A DNA stretch of 64,000 nt from Methanomassiliicoccaceae archaeon DOK (GCA_009911715.1 CP047880.1:806001-870000), one strand, 5' to 3'. Shown: positions 1 through 9,913, numbered from the stretch's first letter. Numbers and translations: made by a program. Notes: generated from the letters alone by a model not told the origin.

Positions 1-551
1 GCACGACCACGCCCGGGAGGCTCGCCGAGGAGATCGGACTCCCATTCATGTCGGACGTCTTCTGGGACGACGTGGAGAGGTACCCACTCCTGAAGGCCAT
101 GGCCCCCACGGACATCCCGTACGACAGGACGAAGTCCTCCTTCGGCATCACGATCAACCACCGCGACACGTACACCGGCATCACCGACGACGACCGCGCG
201 CTGACCATCACCCAGTACGCCGAGACCATCTTCCAGGACGCACCCGTGGAGGAGATCCGCAGGCAGATGGGCGAGAGGTTCAGGGCGCCGGGGCACGTAC
301 ACCTCCTCAACACCACGGACAGGATCCTGGTGGACAGGAGGGGCCACACCGAGCTCTGCACCGCCATGATGTACATGGCAGGCGTGAAGCCCTCGGCCAC
401 CATCTGCGAGATGATGGGCGACGACGGCGGGGCGATGCCGCGCGAGAGGGTCGAGGAGTACGCCGCGGAGAGGGGCCTGAGCTTCATCACCGGGACGGAG
501 ATCCTGGACAGGTGGGAGGCCTTCAGGTCCGAGCGCGGGGAGGACCTCTGA
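1..551 (+). CDS. ribB: 3,4-dihydroxy-2-butanone 4-phosphate synthase, 5' end missing
   Basis: The enzyme converts ribulose 5-phosphate to 3,4-dihydroxy-2-butanone 4-phosphate, the four-carbon precursor of riboflavin. The frame is already open at base 3, before the first ATG at 48, so the window edge cuts the gene. About 182 residues are visible. The RibB signature TKSSFGITINHRDTYTGI, the GHVHLL stretch, the RRGHTELC block (substrate-binding region) and the C-terminal CEMMGDDG segment are all present. It is followed with no gap by ribL, and ribC and ribH come next, giving a flavin operon. Identity is secure from motifs and context. Confidence 0.95.
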   Translation, partial: TTTPGRLAEEIGLPFMSDVFWDDVERYPLLKAMAPTDIPYDRTKSSFGITINHRDTYTGITDDDRALTITQYAETIFQDAPVEEIRRQMGERFRAPGHVHLLNTTDRILVDRRGHTELCTAMMYMAGVKPSATICEMMGDDGGAMPRERVEEYAAERGLSFITGTEILDRWEAFRSERGEDL

Positions 552-1450
<899 letters not shown>

Positions 1451-1454
1451 GGAA

Positions 1455-1868
1455 ATGAAGGAGTACAAGATTGGAATGGTCGCCGCCGAGTTCAACTTCG
1501 AGGTGACCTCGCTCATGATCGAGAGGGCCAAGGCGGAGGCGGAGTTCCTCGGAGTGAAGATCGTCAAGACGATCCTCGTCCCCGGGGTCTTCGAGATCCC
1601 CATGGCCGTGAAGAAGATGCTGGAGTCCGACGACATCGACGCCGTCATCACCCTCGGCGCCGTCATCACCGGCGAGACCAAGCACGACGAGGTGGTTGTC
1701 GCCCAGAGCTCGAGGAAGATCATGGACCTCGGGCTGGAGTACAACAAGCCCGTCGGATTCGGGATCACCGGACCCGGCATGACCGAGCTCCAGGCCATGG
1801 ACAGGATCGAGAAGGGCCGCGAGGTCGTCGACGCCGTGGTCAAGATGCTCCAGAGGCTGGACTACTGA
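1455..1868 (+). CDS. ribH: 6,7-dimethyl-8-ribityllumazine synthase
   Basis: 137 residues, normal length. It condenses 5-amino-6-ribitylaminouracil with the RibB product. Visible motifs are VAAEFNFEVT (substrate loop), VPGVFEIPMAVKKM, and GAVITGETKHDEVV containing the catalytic-histidine region, then GFGITGPGMTELQA. It is the last gene of the flavin operon; the next gene is convergent. A start at 1455 sits after an AGGTGAGG purine stretch that can act as a ribosome-binding site. Confidence 0.95.
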   Translation: MKEYKIGMVAAEFNFEVTSLMIERAKAEAEFLGVKIVKTILVPGVFEIPMAVKKMLESDDIDAVITLGAVITGETKHDEVVVAQSSRKIMDLGLEYNKPVGFGITGPGMTELQAMDRIEKGREVVDAVVKMLQRLDY

Positions 1869-1909
1869 TCTCAACGAGGGCTCCGGCCCTCATTTTACCT
1901 TATTCCACA

Positions 1910-2314
1910 TCACATCTTCGGCGTCTTGCCGTCGCAGATTCCGTTCTTCAGGATCTTTATGACGGTGGACATGGGGATGCCGGTCTCGATGGAGATCCTG
2001 ACGCAGCCCTGGCCGGAAACGTAGCGCTCCTCGATCATGTACGTGGTGGCGTTCTCGGCCACCTCGGAGGTCCCGCCCTGCCCCCTGGTGGAGGAGTCCA
2101 TCCAAGCGCGGGTCTTGCAGTTGGGGCATCTCAGAGGGACCTGCGCCGAGCGGGAGAACCATGTGTGTCCGCACGCCACGCAGGTGTTGGTGGTGGGCTT
2201 GCCCTGCCAATGGTAGGTCCCGCAGTTGGGGCACCTGACCGGGTTGTCGGTGTGGCTGATCCAAATATGGCCGCAACGGCCGCATACCTTCTCTCTGCTC
2301 TCAGAAGAATCCAT
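1910..2314 (-). CDS. Double zinc-ribbon protein with C-terminal HTH-like segment
   Basis: 134 residues from ATG 2314 (a GTG at 2323 is possible). Two zinc-ribbon units lie in the first 70 residues: CGRCGHIW...CPNCGTY and CVACGHTW...CPNCKTR, each CxxC-CxxC. The C-terminal 50 residues contain a stretch (ISIETGIPMSTVIKIL) that reads like a small helix-turn-helix. It is therefore likely a DNA- or RNA-binding regulator, but no specific family is recognised. Convergent with ribH; a long AT-rich region lies upstream. Confidence 0.7.
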   Translation of the reverse strand: MDSSESREKVCGRCGHIWISHTDNPVRCPNCGTYHWQGKPTTNTCVACGHTWFSRSAQVPLRCPNCKTRAWMDSSTRGQGGTSEVAENATTYMIEERYVSGQGCVRISIETGIPMSTVIKILKNGICDGKTPKM

Positions 2315-2780
2315 GCGGTTCACCCATCTGGACTATGCATCCAACAATGGATATAGGGTATTTAGGGATATTGCTCAGATATTAATAGTAATAACCATAA
2401 AATAAACTCAATAACAGACGGTCATTGTTATCACTTTGAGGAACAAATCCGTCCCGTATGACAAAAACAGATGGATTCATATAGGTAATATAACTGAAAA
2501 CTGTCGGATTACAGCTGTTTGTTATTGTGATACTGTTCTTAATAATTAAATGTTAACTATTATGAATTATGTATGAAATCATTGAAGTTGGATGTATTGT
2601 TGGAACCAACTATATATTAAAATTTTCAAATGTTTAAAGAGGTCGGCCATGTTGGGGTTCGAGCATACTCTAGGTTTCATCGAGTGTGCGGATTAATCCG
2701 ATTCTTCATTATTTAGTGCAGAACGGAAGGAAAATGCAGAACCCGGGAGATGAATAGCCGTCCCCCGCAGGGGACGGCGG
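2315..2780. other. AT-rich intergenic region with repeated TTGTTAT/AATAACA motif
   Basis: About 460 bases without a credible gene and much richer in AT than the surrounding coding DNA. The heptamer AATAACA or its complement occurs at 2410-2416, 2425-2431 and 2519-2525, the first two as an inverted pair. These could be regulator sites for the zinc-ribbon/HTH gene that diverges from here. No RNA gene was recognised. Confidence 0.4.
2759..2777 (-). terminator. Hairpin after the aminotransferase gene
   Basis: An inverted repeat CCGTCCCC-gca-GGGGACGG lies 16 bp past the stop of the minus-strand aminotransferase. It is a strong stem but has no clear T tract, so it may stabilise or end the transcript. 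Confidence 0.5.
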
Positions 2781-2792
2781 TTGGATGTATCC

Positions 2793-4004
2793 TCAAGCGG
2801 TGTTGTGCTTGATGAAGCGCTCTATCTTGTCGTAGGCCTCTTCAAGCACTTCCATGGGCGGCAGCGTGATCGTCCTGAAGTGTCCGCTTCCGAACTCTGG
2901 GTCGAATCCCGAACCGTGCACGACGACAACCCCCTCCTGGGCGATGAGGTCGAGCACGAAGTCCTTGTCGGTCTTCCACTTGGTGCCCTGAAGGTCGATC
3001 TTGGGGAACATGTAGAACGCCCCCTTCGCCTTGCGGGTGCTGATGCGGTCGATCTCGTTCAGCCTCTTGTAGGTGAACCCCGCCCTCTCCTTCAGCTTGT
3101 TGTTCAGGTCCACGATGTAGTCCTGGGGACCCTGGAGGGAGGCCTTGGCCGCTGCCTGGCAGGGGACGTTGGCGCAGATCCTCGCCCTGAACTGCTTCAT
3201 CATGCCCTCGCGGACCTCGTCCATGAGGCCGTACTTGTCCATGAAGTAGCAGTAGCCCATCCTCCAGCCCGGCATCAGGTTGACCTTTGAGAACCCGTTG
3301 AATATGACCCTCGGGATGTCGTCCGGAAGCTCGGAGGCGGAGAAGTAATCACCCTCCATGATGATCTTGTCGTAGATCTCGTCGGATATCAGGGGGATGT
3401 CGTATTCCGCGGCGATGTCGCCCACCTCCCTCACGGTCTTCTCGTCGTAGATGGCCCCGGTGGGGTTGTTGGGGTTGATCATGATGAGGGCCTTGGTCCT
3501 GTTGGTGATCCTCTTGCGGATCATGTCTGTGTCCAGCCTCCAGTCCTCCTCCTCGATCTGCCTGTAGGAGACGGTCCTGCCCTCGTAGAAGTTGATGTAC
3601 TGGGCGTACGACGGGTATCCGGGACCGGGCACAAGGATCTCGTCACCGGGCTCGATGAGAGTTCCCATCATGATGTTGATGCACTCGCTCACGCCCGCGG
3701 TGACGTAGACGTCGGATGACGTGATGCGTGCGCCGTGCTTCTCGTACTCCCTCTGGACGATGGCCTCGCGGAGGTCCAGGTTTCCCTGCGAGTCCCCGTA
3801 GCCGTTGTCGGTCTCGTCGACGGCCGCCCTGAGCGTCGCCTTGAAGTACTCGGGGGTCTCGAAGTCCCACTTGTTGGGGTCCCCGATGTTGAGATCAAGG
3901 AGCTTCTTACCTGCTTTGGCGGCAGCGGCGGCGGGAACCGTGACCTCACGGATAGCGTAGTTCATTCCCATCGACCTTCTGGATGCCTTGATCTTAGTCT
4001 TCAT
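2793..4004 (-). CDS. PLP-dependent class I/II aminotransferase (alanine/aspartate type)
   Basis: 403 residues from ATG 4004; a longer frame starts at 4025. Fold-type I aminotransferase hallmarks are present: GDPNKWDF at the N-terminus, NPNNPTGAIY (residues about 178-187), SDEIYDK, and the PLP lysine in FNGFSKVNLMPGWRMGY (Lys240). It probably exchanges amino groups between alanine or aspartate and 2-oxoglutarate; the exact substrate cannot be read from sequence. It is a single gene with a TATA-like AATTATATCC upstream near 4030-4040 and a hairpin downstream. Confidence 0.88.
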   Translation of the reverse strand: MKTKIKASRRSMGMNYAIREVTVPAAAAAKAGKKLLDLNIGDPNKWDFETPEYFKATLRAAVDETDNGYGDSQGNLDLREAIVQREYEKHGARITSSDVYVTAGVSECINIMMGTLIEPGDEILVPGPGYPSYAQYINFYEGRTVSYRQIEEEDWRLDTDMIRKRITNRTKALIMINPNNPTGAIYDEKTVREVGDIAAEYDIPLISDEIYDKIIMEGDYFSASELPDDIPRVIFNGFSKVNLMPGWRMGYCYFMDKYGLMDEVREGMMKQFRARICANVPCQAAAKASLQGPQDYIVDLNNKLKERAGFTYKRLNEIDRISTRKAKGAFYMFPKIDLQGTKWKTDKDFVLDLIAQEGVVVVHGSGFDPEFGSGHFRTITLPPMEVLEEAYDKIERFIKHNTA

Positions 4005-4090
4005 AAGCAATCGGCACTGAACCACAATTATTGGATATAATTCTAAGGGTCTTCGGTAATCGCCCGATCCGTATAGATGTAAGTAGTTTT

Positions 4091-4111
4091 AGGCGGGCCG
4101 TCGGCCCGCCT
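4091..4111 (-). terminator. Perfect GC-rich hairpin after the surface-repeat gene
   Basis: AGGCGGGCC-gtc-GGCCCGCCT, a 9-bp perfect stem 4 bp after the stop of the 4116-5855 gene. Confidence 0.55.
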
Positions 4112-4115
4112 GTGA

Positions 4116-5855
4116 TCAAAGGATATAACTAGCCCAGTACAGCTCATACATGCTCTTGACATCGCTTCTCTCGACGCCCAAGGCGTAGAGGATGCCGTCT
4201 TCCATCCCTATGTAGCTGGAGTAGATTGTTCCGTCTTCGGCGGTGCTAATGTAGACATCGCAGTATCTGGTTCCATAGAGGAAGTCTCCGGAGATTCTGT
4301 AGGCGAATTCTCCGTTCTCGTATCCCGGACCCTTTAGCAGTCCTTCGACCGTCCAGGAACTCTCTTCGTCGTTCTCAAGTACGGTGATTGTGCCATCCTC
4401 GTACACATGAGTAACTTGTACGTAACTCTCATAGTACCCGTACGTTCTGTCTATGTATGTGCACCAGTCTCCGGCATTGATCTCGGTTCTCATTTCACTC
4501 TCGGTGAACGGGTCATCGCGCCCCCACTCGTATCCGTAATAGGTGTAGACCTGGTAGGTGCTGGATGTCCCTTGATCAATCAGGATCGCAATGACGAAAC
4601 CGTCGTAGACGTATTCGGTGACGCGGTAGTTCAGCTCATTGATGTACGTTACCGCCTCGCACTCGAGTGCCCCCCAGGGGGTGTTTATCGTCTTTCCCTC
4701 GGCAGGATCGCCCTGAGAGGGTCCTGTGACGAATCCGGGCGTTCCGATGTAGTCCCCCTCATATTCCATATTCGTGTATATCGTAGTGACAAGGCTGCCG
4801 TCGGGGTATTCTATGTAGACTTCCTGGTCGCTCTCGAAGGCTCCGACAGGAACCCCGTTCTCGATCGTGTACATCACGCTGGTGACAGTGTATCCGAAGG
4901 GCTCATCCACAGGTACCAGGTCGAAGACACCTGACCCTATGACAAGGCTGGAGTATGCCAGACTGTATTCCATGAGGTTCGTACTGTTGTACTCCTGGCG
5001 AAGGTAGACGACACCGTCGTCCTTGCCGACGAAGGTGTAGGTGTAGCTACCATCATCGTTCTCTTCCAGATAGGCATCACACATGATGTTTCCATACTCT
5101 GTGTTCTTCACATATGCAGATCCCACGGGTTCAAGCCCCCTGAAACCGTTGGTGTTGAGGAAGTAGGACTTGGGGTCTGTAATTGATTCATCGGTTCCCA
5201 GTATGTTGTAGGTGATCTCATCCTCTGTAACGGCTGTGACTGCACGGGTTAACATGTCGGTGCCAACAAGATCGCCATTGGAGTATTCTCTGACAAGGTA
5301 CGATATTATGTCCCCGACTTCGACCTCAGAATCCTGTTGGTTGACGTTCACTTCGATCGTTCCACCGTAGAGGCTGGATTCGATGAGATCGAAAGAATAG
5401 GTATATCCTGCCGATGTGCTCAGAATCTTGATGAAGGCCCCGGTACGCAGATCGAGCCAATAGATCCACATGTCGTCTCCGACTGTATATTCGTATACGT
5501 TGCACTCCACATCCTCACCCATGAATTCCAGGGTATCTGTGCGGGCCACGTCAAGGGAGATGATGTAACTGTAGTAGTAGCTGGGTTCGTAGAATTCTTC
5601 GCCTGATATAGCCGTTATCATGGTGAGGTCGTCACCTTCGGACATGAACACGTACTCGCTGTAGTAGTACATGCTGCTGGCTTCTTCGTTGGTGGAATCC
5701 TGAACAGTTGTTAGATAGAGGAAGTTGTCTCCGACGTCTATATGCCTGTAACCATCATCATCATCATCTTGGTTCGTAATGTACCATGTGAATCCGGCCA
5801 CAGCAACTATAATCGCCGCAACAACAACGATTATTGCTATGTTCTTCGAATTCAT
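4116..5855 (-). CDS. Membrane-anchored surface protein with four VGD/CDVY repeats
   Basis: 579 residues. An N-terminal hydrophobic segment (IAIIVVVAAIIVAVAGFTW, about residues 6-24) serves as signal anchor and is followed by an Asp run; the rest is acidic, Tyr-rich and predicted extracellular. The body divides into four units of roughly 120-140 residues. Units 1, 2 and 4 begin near a (V/A)GD motif, and all four carry a single-Cys motif: ECNVYEY, MCDAYLE, ECEAVTY, YCDVYIS. The same unit occurs twice in the protein at 47212-48186, which also shares the MN.K..AIIVVVA anchor. No database family is recognised. A role at the cell surface is inference. Confidence 0.72.
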   Translation of the reverse strand: MNSKNIAIIVVVAAIIVAVAGFTWYITNQDDDDDGYRHIDVGDNFLYLTTVQDSTNEEASSMYYYSEYVFMSEGDDLTMITAISGEEFYEPSYYYSYIISLDVARTDTLEFMGEDVECNVYEYTVGDDMWIYWLDLRTGAFIKILSTSAGYTYSFDLIESSLYGGTIEVNVNQQDSEVEVGDIISYLVREYSNGDLVGTDMLTRAVTAVTEDEITYNILGTDESITDPKSYFLNTNGFRGLEPVGSAYVKNTEYGNIMCDAYLEENDDGSYTYTFVGKDDGVVYLRQEYNSTNLMEYSLAYSSLVIGSGVFDLVPVDEPFGYTVTSVMYTIENGVPVGAFESDQEVYIEYPDGSLVTTIYTNMEYEGDYIGTPGFVTGPSQGDPAEGKTINTPWGALECEAVTYINELNYRVTEYVYDGFVIAILIDQGTSSTYQVYTYYGYEWGRDDPFTESEMRTEINAGDWCTYIDRTYGYYESYVQVTHVYEDGTITVLENDEESSWTVEGLLKGPGYENGEFAYRISGDFLYGTRYCDVYISTAEDGTIYSSYIGMEDGILYALGVERSDVKSMYELYWASYIL

Positions 5856-6083
5856 GATTAACTAATCAGTTAATGCATATTTAAACAAAATAGTAGGGTA
5901 ATATTGCCCTCCAAATTCCGATTGAGTTTATATTCAACGATATTTCAAATTATTTTACAATAATGTCAAGAATTAGACACATAAGACATGGAAATGAATG
6001 AAAAGAGGAGATGTTTGAGGAAGAACAATCCGATATTCGCGGATGGATAGTGCAGAGGGAATCCAGCACATATTAGATGCCGA

Positions 6084-6102
6084 GGGCGGCCAAAGGCCGC
6101 CC
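6084..6102 (-). terminator. Hairpin after the small Cys protein gene
   Basis: GGGCGGCC-aaa-GGCCGCCC, an 8-bp stem 12 bp past the stop at 6114. Confidence 0.5.
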
Positions 6103-6113
6103 CGGCAGTGCGA

Positions 6114-6428
6114 TCACTCGAGCTCGATGGTGACGTTCCTCTTTAGTCCGAGGTCGCCGGCGGCCTCCAGGGACTTGACGATGGCGCAGGGCACCGGGCA
6201 GGCGGTGTGGCGGATGTTCTCGGTCGCCCAGGCGTAGACCTTGGACTCGTTGAAGGGCGCGCCGACCTCCTCGTAGGCGACAATGGACATCTCGGGGTTC
6301 TTGGCGACCATGGGGCAGTCGCTCTCGATTCTGATGTTGACGGTCATCATGTCCTCCGAAGGCGTGGCGTAGATCGTCGTGGTCTTTCCGCACACTCCGG
6401 CTTTGACGGTAGTTTTGCAATCAGACAT
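6114..6428 (-). CDS. Small conserved cysteine-containing protein, unknown function
   Basis: 104 residues starting MSDCKTTVKAGVCG from ATG 6428; longer frames upstream shadow purA. Cysteines occur at the N-terminus (C4, C13), in the middle (SDCPM) and in TACPVPCAIVKSLEAA near the C-terminus, which would suit metal or Fe-S binding. The pattern resembles small proteins found across methanogens (I believe the DUF6951 type), but I cannot confirm this. It has its own upstream spacer, so it is probably transcribed alone. Confidence 0.65.
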   Translation of the reverse strand: MSDCKTTVKAGVCGKTTTIYATPSEDMMTVNIRIESDCPMVAKNPEMSIVAYEEVGAPFNESKVYAWATENIRHTACPVPCAIVKSLEAAGDLGLKRNVTIELE

Positions 6429-6526
6429 GGTATTCCTCGTATCGCGAACGATGCATCCAACAATATATAGGGATTGTATCCAACGGTGAAAATAAAGCAC
6501 CTTTAACGGTGTGATGTGAAGGAAAA

Positions 6527-6543
6527 GAGGGGGATTCCCCCTC
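6527..6543 (-). terminator. Hairpin after purA
   Basis: GAGGGGG-att-CCCCCTC, a 7-bp stem just past the purA stop. Confidence 0.5.
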
Positions 6544-6550
6544 GATTGGA

Positions 6551-7855
6551 TCAGTTCCACCAGTCGCCGCGGCGGTCGATGGTCTCGTCCCTGTCGGGTC
6601 CGACGCTGATGATGTCCGCGGGGACCTTGAGGTACTTCTCGATGAACTCGATGTACTCGCGCATCTCGCCGGGGAGGTTGTCGTATCCTCCCTTGACGAC
6701 GGCGTCTGTGTCGTCCCAGCCCTTCCAGCCCTTGAAGTGCTCGTAGACGGGCTTGGCCCTGTTGAGTTTGGCGATGGATGCGGGGAAGTGCTTGACCTCC
6801 TCCCCGTCGATCTCGTACGCCACGCACACTGGGAGGTCGGGGGTGTCGTTCAGGACGTCGATCTTCGTGATGCCCAGGGATGTGAACCCGCACATCCTGG
6901 AGGCGTGCTCGCACACGACCAGGTCGAGCCATCCGCACCTGCGGCCCCTTCCCGTCGTGACTCCGAACTCGCCGCCCTTGTGCTGCAGCGCCAGTTCCTC
7001 CTCGCCGGAGAGCTCCGTGACGAACGGGCCCTCGCCGACGCGGGTGGTGTACGCCTTGATGACTCCGAGCACGCCGTCGATCCTGTTGGGTGCGACGCCC
7101 GATCCGGTGCATATGCCGCCTCCGCATGTGGCGGAGGATGTCACGTAGGGGTACGTCCCGTGGTCGATGTCGAGCATCGCGCCCTGGGCGCCCTCGAATA
7201 TCACGTTCTTGCCCTGGTCCAGGGAGTCGTTGATGAGGACGGAGGTGTCGCAGATGTACTTCCCGACCATGTCCCTCCAGCCGGCCATCTTCTCGTGCAG
7301 GGACTCGACGGTGCAGGAGCAGGGCTCCGCGTCCATCATGTCGAGCATGTCCTTCTTGTACGGGAGGATGAACGAGATCTTGTCGTCAAGGAGGTCGTCC
7401 TCCAGCAGGTCACCGGCCCTGAACCCGATCCTCGCGATCTTGTCCTGGTACGCGGGTCCGATCCCCTTCTTGGTGGTGCCGACGACGTTCTTGCCGCGGT
7501 ACTTCTCCTCGGCGCCGTCCAGCTTCTTGTGGTAGTTCATGATGAGGTGGGCCCTGTCGGAGATCCTGAGCCCGTCGACGCTCCCGCCGTTGTCCAGGAC
7601 CTGCCTGATCTCCTCCCCTAGCTCCTCGAGGTTGACCACGACGCCGTTGCCGATGACGGCGAGCTTGCCCGGTCTCACGACGCCCGAGGGGAGTCCGTGG
7701 AGCTTGAACGTCTTGCCGTCCACGATGATGGTGTGGCCGGCGTTGTTCCCTCCCTGGAAGCGGACTATGAGGTCGGCCTCCTCGTCGAGGTAGTCTGTGA
7801 TCTTTCCTTTGCCTTCGTCCCCCCACTGGGCTCCGATGATTGCTAGACTGGGCAT
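6551..7855 (-). CDS. purA: Adenylosuccinate synthetase
   Basis: 434 residues, normal length. It catalyses GTP-dependent condensation of IMP and aspartate, the first committed AMP step. Motifs: GAQWGDEGKGK at the N-terminus (IMP/GTP binding), GGNNAGHT, GIGPAYQDK, EGAQGAMLDIDHGTYPYVTSS and VTTGRGRRCGWLD. It is a monocistronic gene with a TATA box at 7889-7898 and a hairpin after the stop. Confidence 0.97.
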   Translation of the reverse strand: MPSLAIIGAQWGDEGKGKITDYLDEEADLIVRFQGGNNAGHTIIVDGKTFKLHGLPSGVVRPGKLAVIGNGVVVNLEELGEEIRQVLDNGGSVDGLRISDRAHLIMNYHKKLDGAEEKYRGKNVVGTTKKGIGPAYQDKIARIGFRAGDLLEDDLLDDKISFILPYKKDMLDMMDAEPCSCTVESLHEKMAGWRDMVGKYICDTSVLINDSLDQGKNVIFEGAQGAMLDIDHGTYPYVTSSATCGGGICTGSGVAPNRIDGVLGVIKAYTTRVGEGPFVTELSGEEELALQHKGGEFGVTTGRGRRCGWLDLVVCEHASRMCGFTSLGITKIDVLNDTPDLPVCVAYEIDGEEVKHFPASIAKLNRAKPVYEHFKGWKGWDDTDAVVKGGYDNLPGEMREYIEFIEKYLKVPADIISVGPDRDETIDRRGDWWN

Positions 7856-7888
7856 TTATGGCACCTTGTCCGTCGCTACATTATGCTT

Positions 7889-7898
7889 CCTTATAAGG
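7889..7898 (-). promoter_or_regulatory. TATA box of purA
   Basis: CCTTATAAGG lies 34-43 bp before the purA start, the expected position for an archaeal TATA box with a short leader. Confidence 0.55.
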
Positions 7899-8040
7899 TT
7901 GCTGGGGGGTCTGGCCGGAGGCCCAGGCGGCTATGTCGTCCAGTGTGACGAGCTCCAGGCGGAGGCTCTGCCGTATTCGGTCATCTCGACGAGTCCGTCT
8001 GCGGATGCCGATTCGGAGAATATCATCCGGCATTGAGATT

Positions 8041-8076
8041 ATTGTAAGATTTTTTCTTACGATTCTGAATCGTAAG
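8041..8076. promoter_or_regulatory. Palindromic element downstream of trm1
   Basis: CTTACGATT-ctg-AATCGTAAG (8056-8076) is a perfect 9-bp inverted repeat. Next to it, GTAAG-n-CTTAC (8044-8060) uses the same half-site, so three to four copies of ATTGTAAG/AATCGTAAG-like halves are packed in 36 bp. It could be a transcript-ending structure for trm1 (stop at 8112) or an operator; the lack of a T tract on the minus strand argues against a simple terminator. Confidence 0.45.
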
Positions 8077-8111
8077 CCGAATCCGAACAATCATGACGTG
8101 ACCGTCGGCGT

Positions 8112-9221
8112 TCACTGGGAATCCGGACTGAACTGCCTGTAGAGCTCCAGGAGCTCGTCAAGGGGGATGTCCGTCTTGAACGACGTGGGGGACACGTGCG
8201 ACTTGGATGCCCTCCCGTGTCCGTTCAGGAAGTCCACGAAGTCGTCGATCCTCGGCGGAGACATCTTCACATGGGACGACAGCTCGCTCATGTCGTAGAC
8301 GAAGACCTGGTCGTCCAGCTCGTTCCTCCAGAGGTTCAGGTACTTGGCGCACCTGCGCTCGTCGGCCATTCCCTCGGGGGACATCCTGGATATGGTGTAC
8401 GCGTCGTGCAGCGGGCCGAGCCAGAACGGGCCGAGCCTGTGCTCCCTGTCTGGGAACTGCGAGGTCGAGCGCTCCATGGTCTCCATGTTGTACTGCATGT
8501 AGCCGAGCTGGGCGAGGGAGTCGTCGGCGGCCTTGGCCCCCTCCGTTATCTGGACGTAGGTCCTGAAGTAGTGGTCCGCGTAGAACGACAGCAGGGGCTT
8601 CATGCCGCGGTCGAACTTGGCCAGCTCCCTGGCGATGTTGCACATCAGGATCCTGAGGCCTCCCTCGTGGCACATGAACCCGCGGATGGGCTCGCACTGG
8701 TACCTGCGCCTGCACTTGGGGGCGTGGGCGCCGGCCAGCGGCGCGGTGTCGGTGGCGGTGATCGCCATGATCCCTCTCTTCCCGGTGCCGCGGATGGCGG
8801 ACTGGAGGAAGGGCATGGGGGATCCGAACGGGTCCAGGTCGACGTAGTCGAAGGACTCCTCGGTGAAGAGTATGTGGAGGTTGGAGCAGTTGGCCCTGCA
8901 GTTGGAGAGGCCGTTGAGGTCTATGTTGGCCTGGATGTAGGGCATGGCCGAGGGGCTGATGTCGTTGGCGGTCACCTCGGACCCCGGGACCTCGTTGGCG
9001 ATCCTCACGGACCTCGACCCGGTGGCGCACATGGCGTCGGCGACGCTGACGGACTCGCGTTCCAGCGACCTGAGGAGCATCACGCTGACGTCCCTGTTGA
9101 ACGCCATCTGCTCGTTGAAGAACACGGACCCGACCTTCTTGCCTGGGCCGTGGACGGAGTGCTCGAGGGGGACCAGAATGTCGGTGCTCCCCTCCCTGAT
9201 GACCGTCCCCTCGGGGGTCAC
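8112..9221 (-). CDS. trm1: tRNA (guanine(26)-N(2))-dimethyltransferase Trm1
   Basis: 369 residues, usual archaeal length. It methylates G26 of tRNAs using S-adenosylmethionine. The N-terminus EHSVHGPGKKVGSVFFNEQMAFNRD is characteristic; the SAM site is seen in ADAMCATGSRSVRIA and the catalytic DPFGSP motif follows DYVDL. The C-terminal part has a Cys pair region (CRRRYQCEP). Its start overlaps the stop of the upstream NTPase gene by 4 bp, so the two are co-translated. Confidence 0.95.
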   Translation of the reverse strand: MTPEGTVIREGSTDILVPLEHSVHGPGKKVGSVFFNEQMAFNRDVSVMLLRSLERESVSVADAMCATGSRSVRIANEVPGSEVTANDISPSAMPYIQANIDLNGLSNCRANCSNLHILFTEESFDYVDLDPFGSPMPFLQSAIRGTGKRGIMAITATDTAPLAGAHAPKCRRRYQCEPIRGFMCHEGGLRILMCNIARELAKFDRGMKPLLSFYADHYFRTYVQITEGAKAADDSLAQLGYMQYNMETMERSTSQFPDREHRLGPFWLGPLHDAYTISRMSPEGMADERRCAKYLNLWRNELDDQVFVYDMSELSSHVKMSPPRIDDFVDFLNGHGRASKSHVSPTSFKTDIPLDELLELYRQFSPDSQ

Positions 9222-9769
9222 ACGCTCTCCCCGTTCATCAGACGGACGATCTTGTACGGGAGGATGTTCCTGTTGGTGGGCGTTACCTCGAGTATCCTCA
9301 CGTCGTCCCTCCTCCTGATGTCCTGGAGAAGCGGGTTCCTGGATTTCTTGTGGAGGGTGATGATCATGGGTTTGTCGGCGTCGAGTGCCTCCTTGACGGC
9401 GTCTATGAAGAGCTGGCTCTCAACCTCCATCTTGCCCACCTCGTCGATGATGATGATGTCGCAGTTCTGGCATGCATCGCGTATCGCCTTGACGCCGACC
9501 TCCTCCAGCTTGCTGAGGTCCACGCCGATCTTCCCTACCATCACCTTGCTCTCGATCTCGGTGCTGGCAAAGACGGCGGTCTCACCGGTTGCGAGGTCCC
9601 TGACGGTGAAGCCAGTCTTGTGCCTCCCGTCGCCCACAGGCTCGTCGATCATGCCTCCGATGGAAAGCTCCTCCTCCTTCAGCATCTCGATTACCCTGAG
9701 CAGGGCATAGGTCTTCCCGGATCCGGGAAGGCCGGTGATTCCGATCTTGATATCAGCTATCATGTACAC
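9218..9769 (-). CDS. THEP1-family nucleoside-triphosphatase
   Basis: 183 residues. P-loop GLPGSGKT sits at about residues 13-20 and Walker B is IIIIDEVGKMEV; the order and length match the archaeal/eukaryotic THEP1 (NTPCR) family, which hydrolyses ATP/GTP slowly and has no settled role. It is first gene of a two-gene operon with trm1. A TATA-like TTTATATATT lies near 9813-9822 and a small hairpin (CCAGT-n6-ACTGG) sits in the leader. Confidence 0.88.
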   Translation of the reverse strand: MYMIADIKIGITGLPGSGKTYALLRVIEMLKEEELSIGGMIDEPVGDGRHKTGFTVRDLATGETAVFASTEIESKVMVGKIGVDLSKLEEVGVKAIRDACQNCDIIIIDEVGKMEVESQLFIDAVKEALDADKPMIITLHKKSRNPLLQDIRRRDDVRILEVTPTNRNILPYKIVRLMNGESV

Positions 9770-9913
9770 GCCCGCCAGTTGAAAGACTGGCCTAACGGAG
9801 ATGTAACTGAGAATATATAAACAGTCGGCAGGATTCCCCGTCTCCCCGTTTTTTCTTTCGTCGTTTGGTGTCCGAAAATGTCGATTTCATACGGCATTCG
9901 TCGAACAGTTAAG

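Noticed and set aside
8196-9710. Plus-strand 504-codon open frame opposite trm1 and the NTPase gene
   Set aside because: Shadow frame; the minus-strand genes have P-loop and methyltransferase motifs and proper overlaps.
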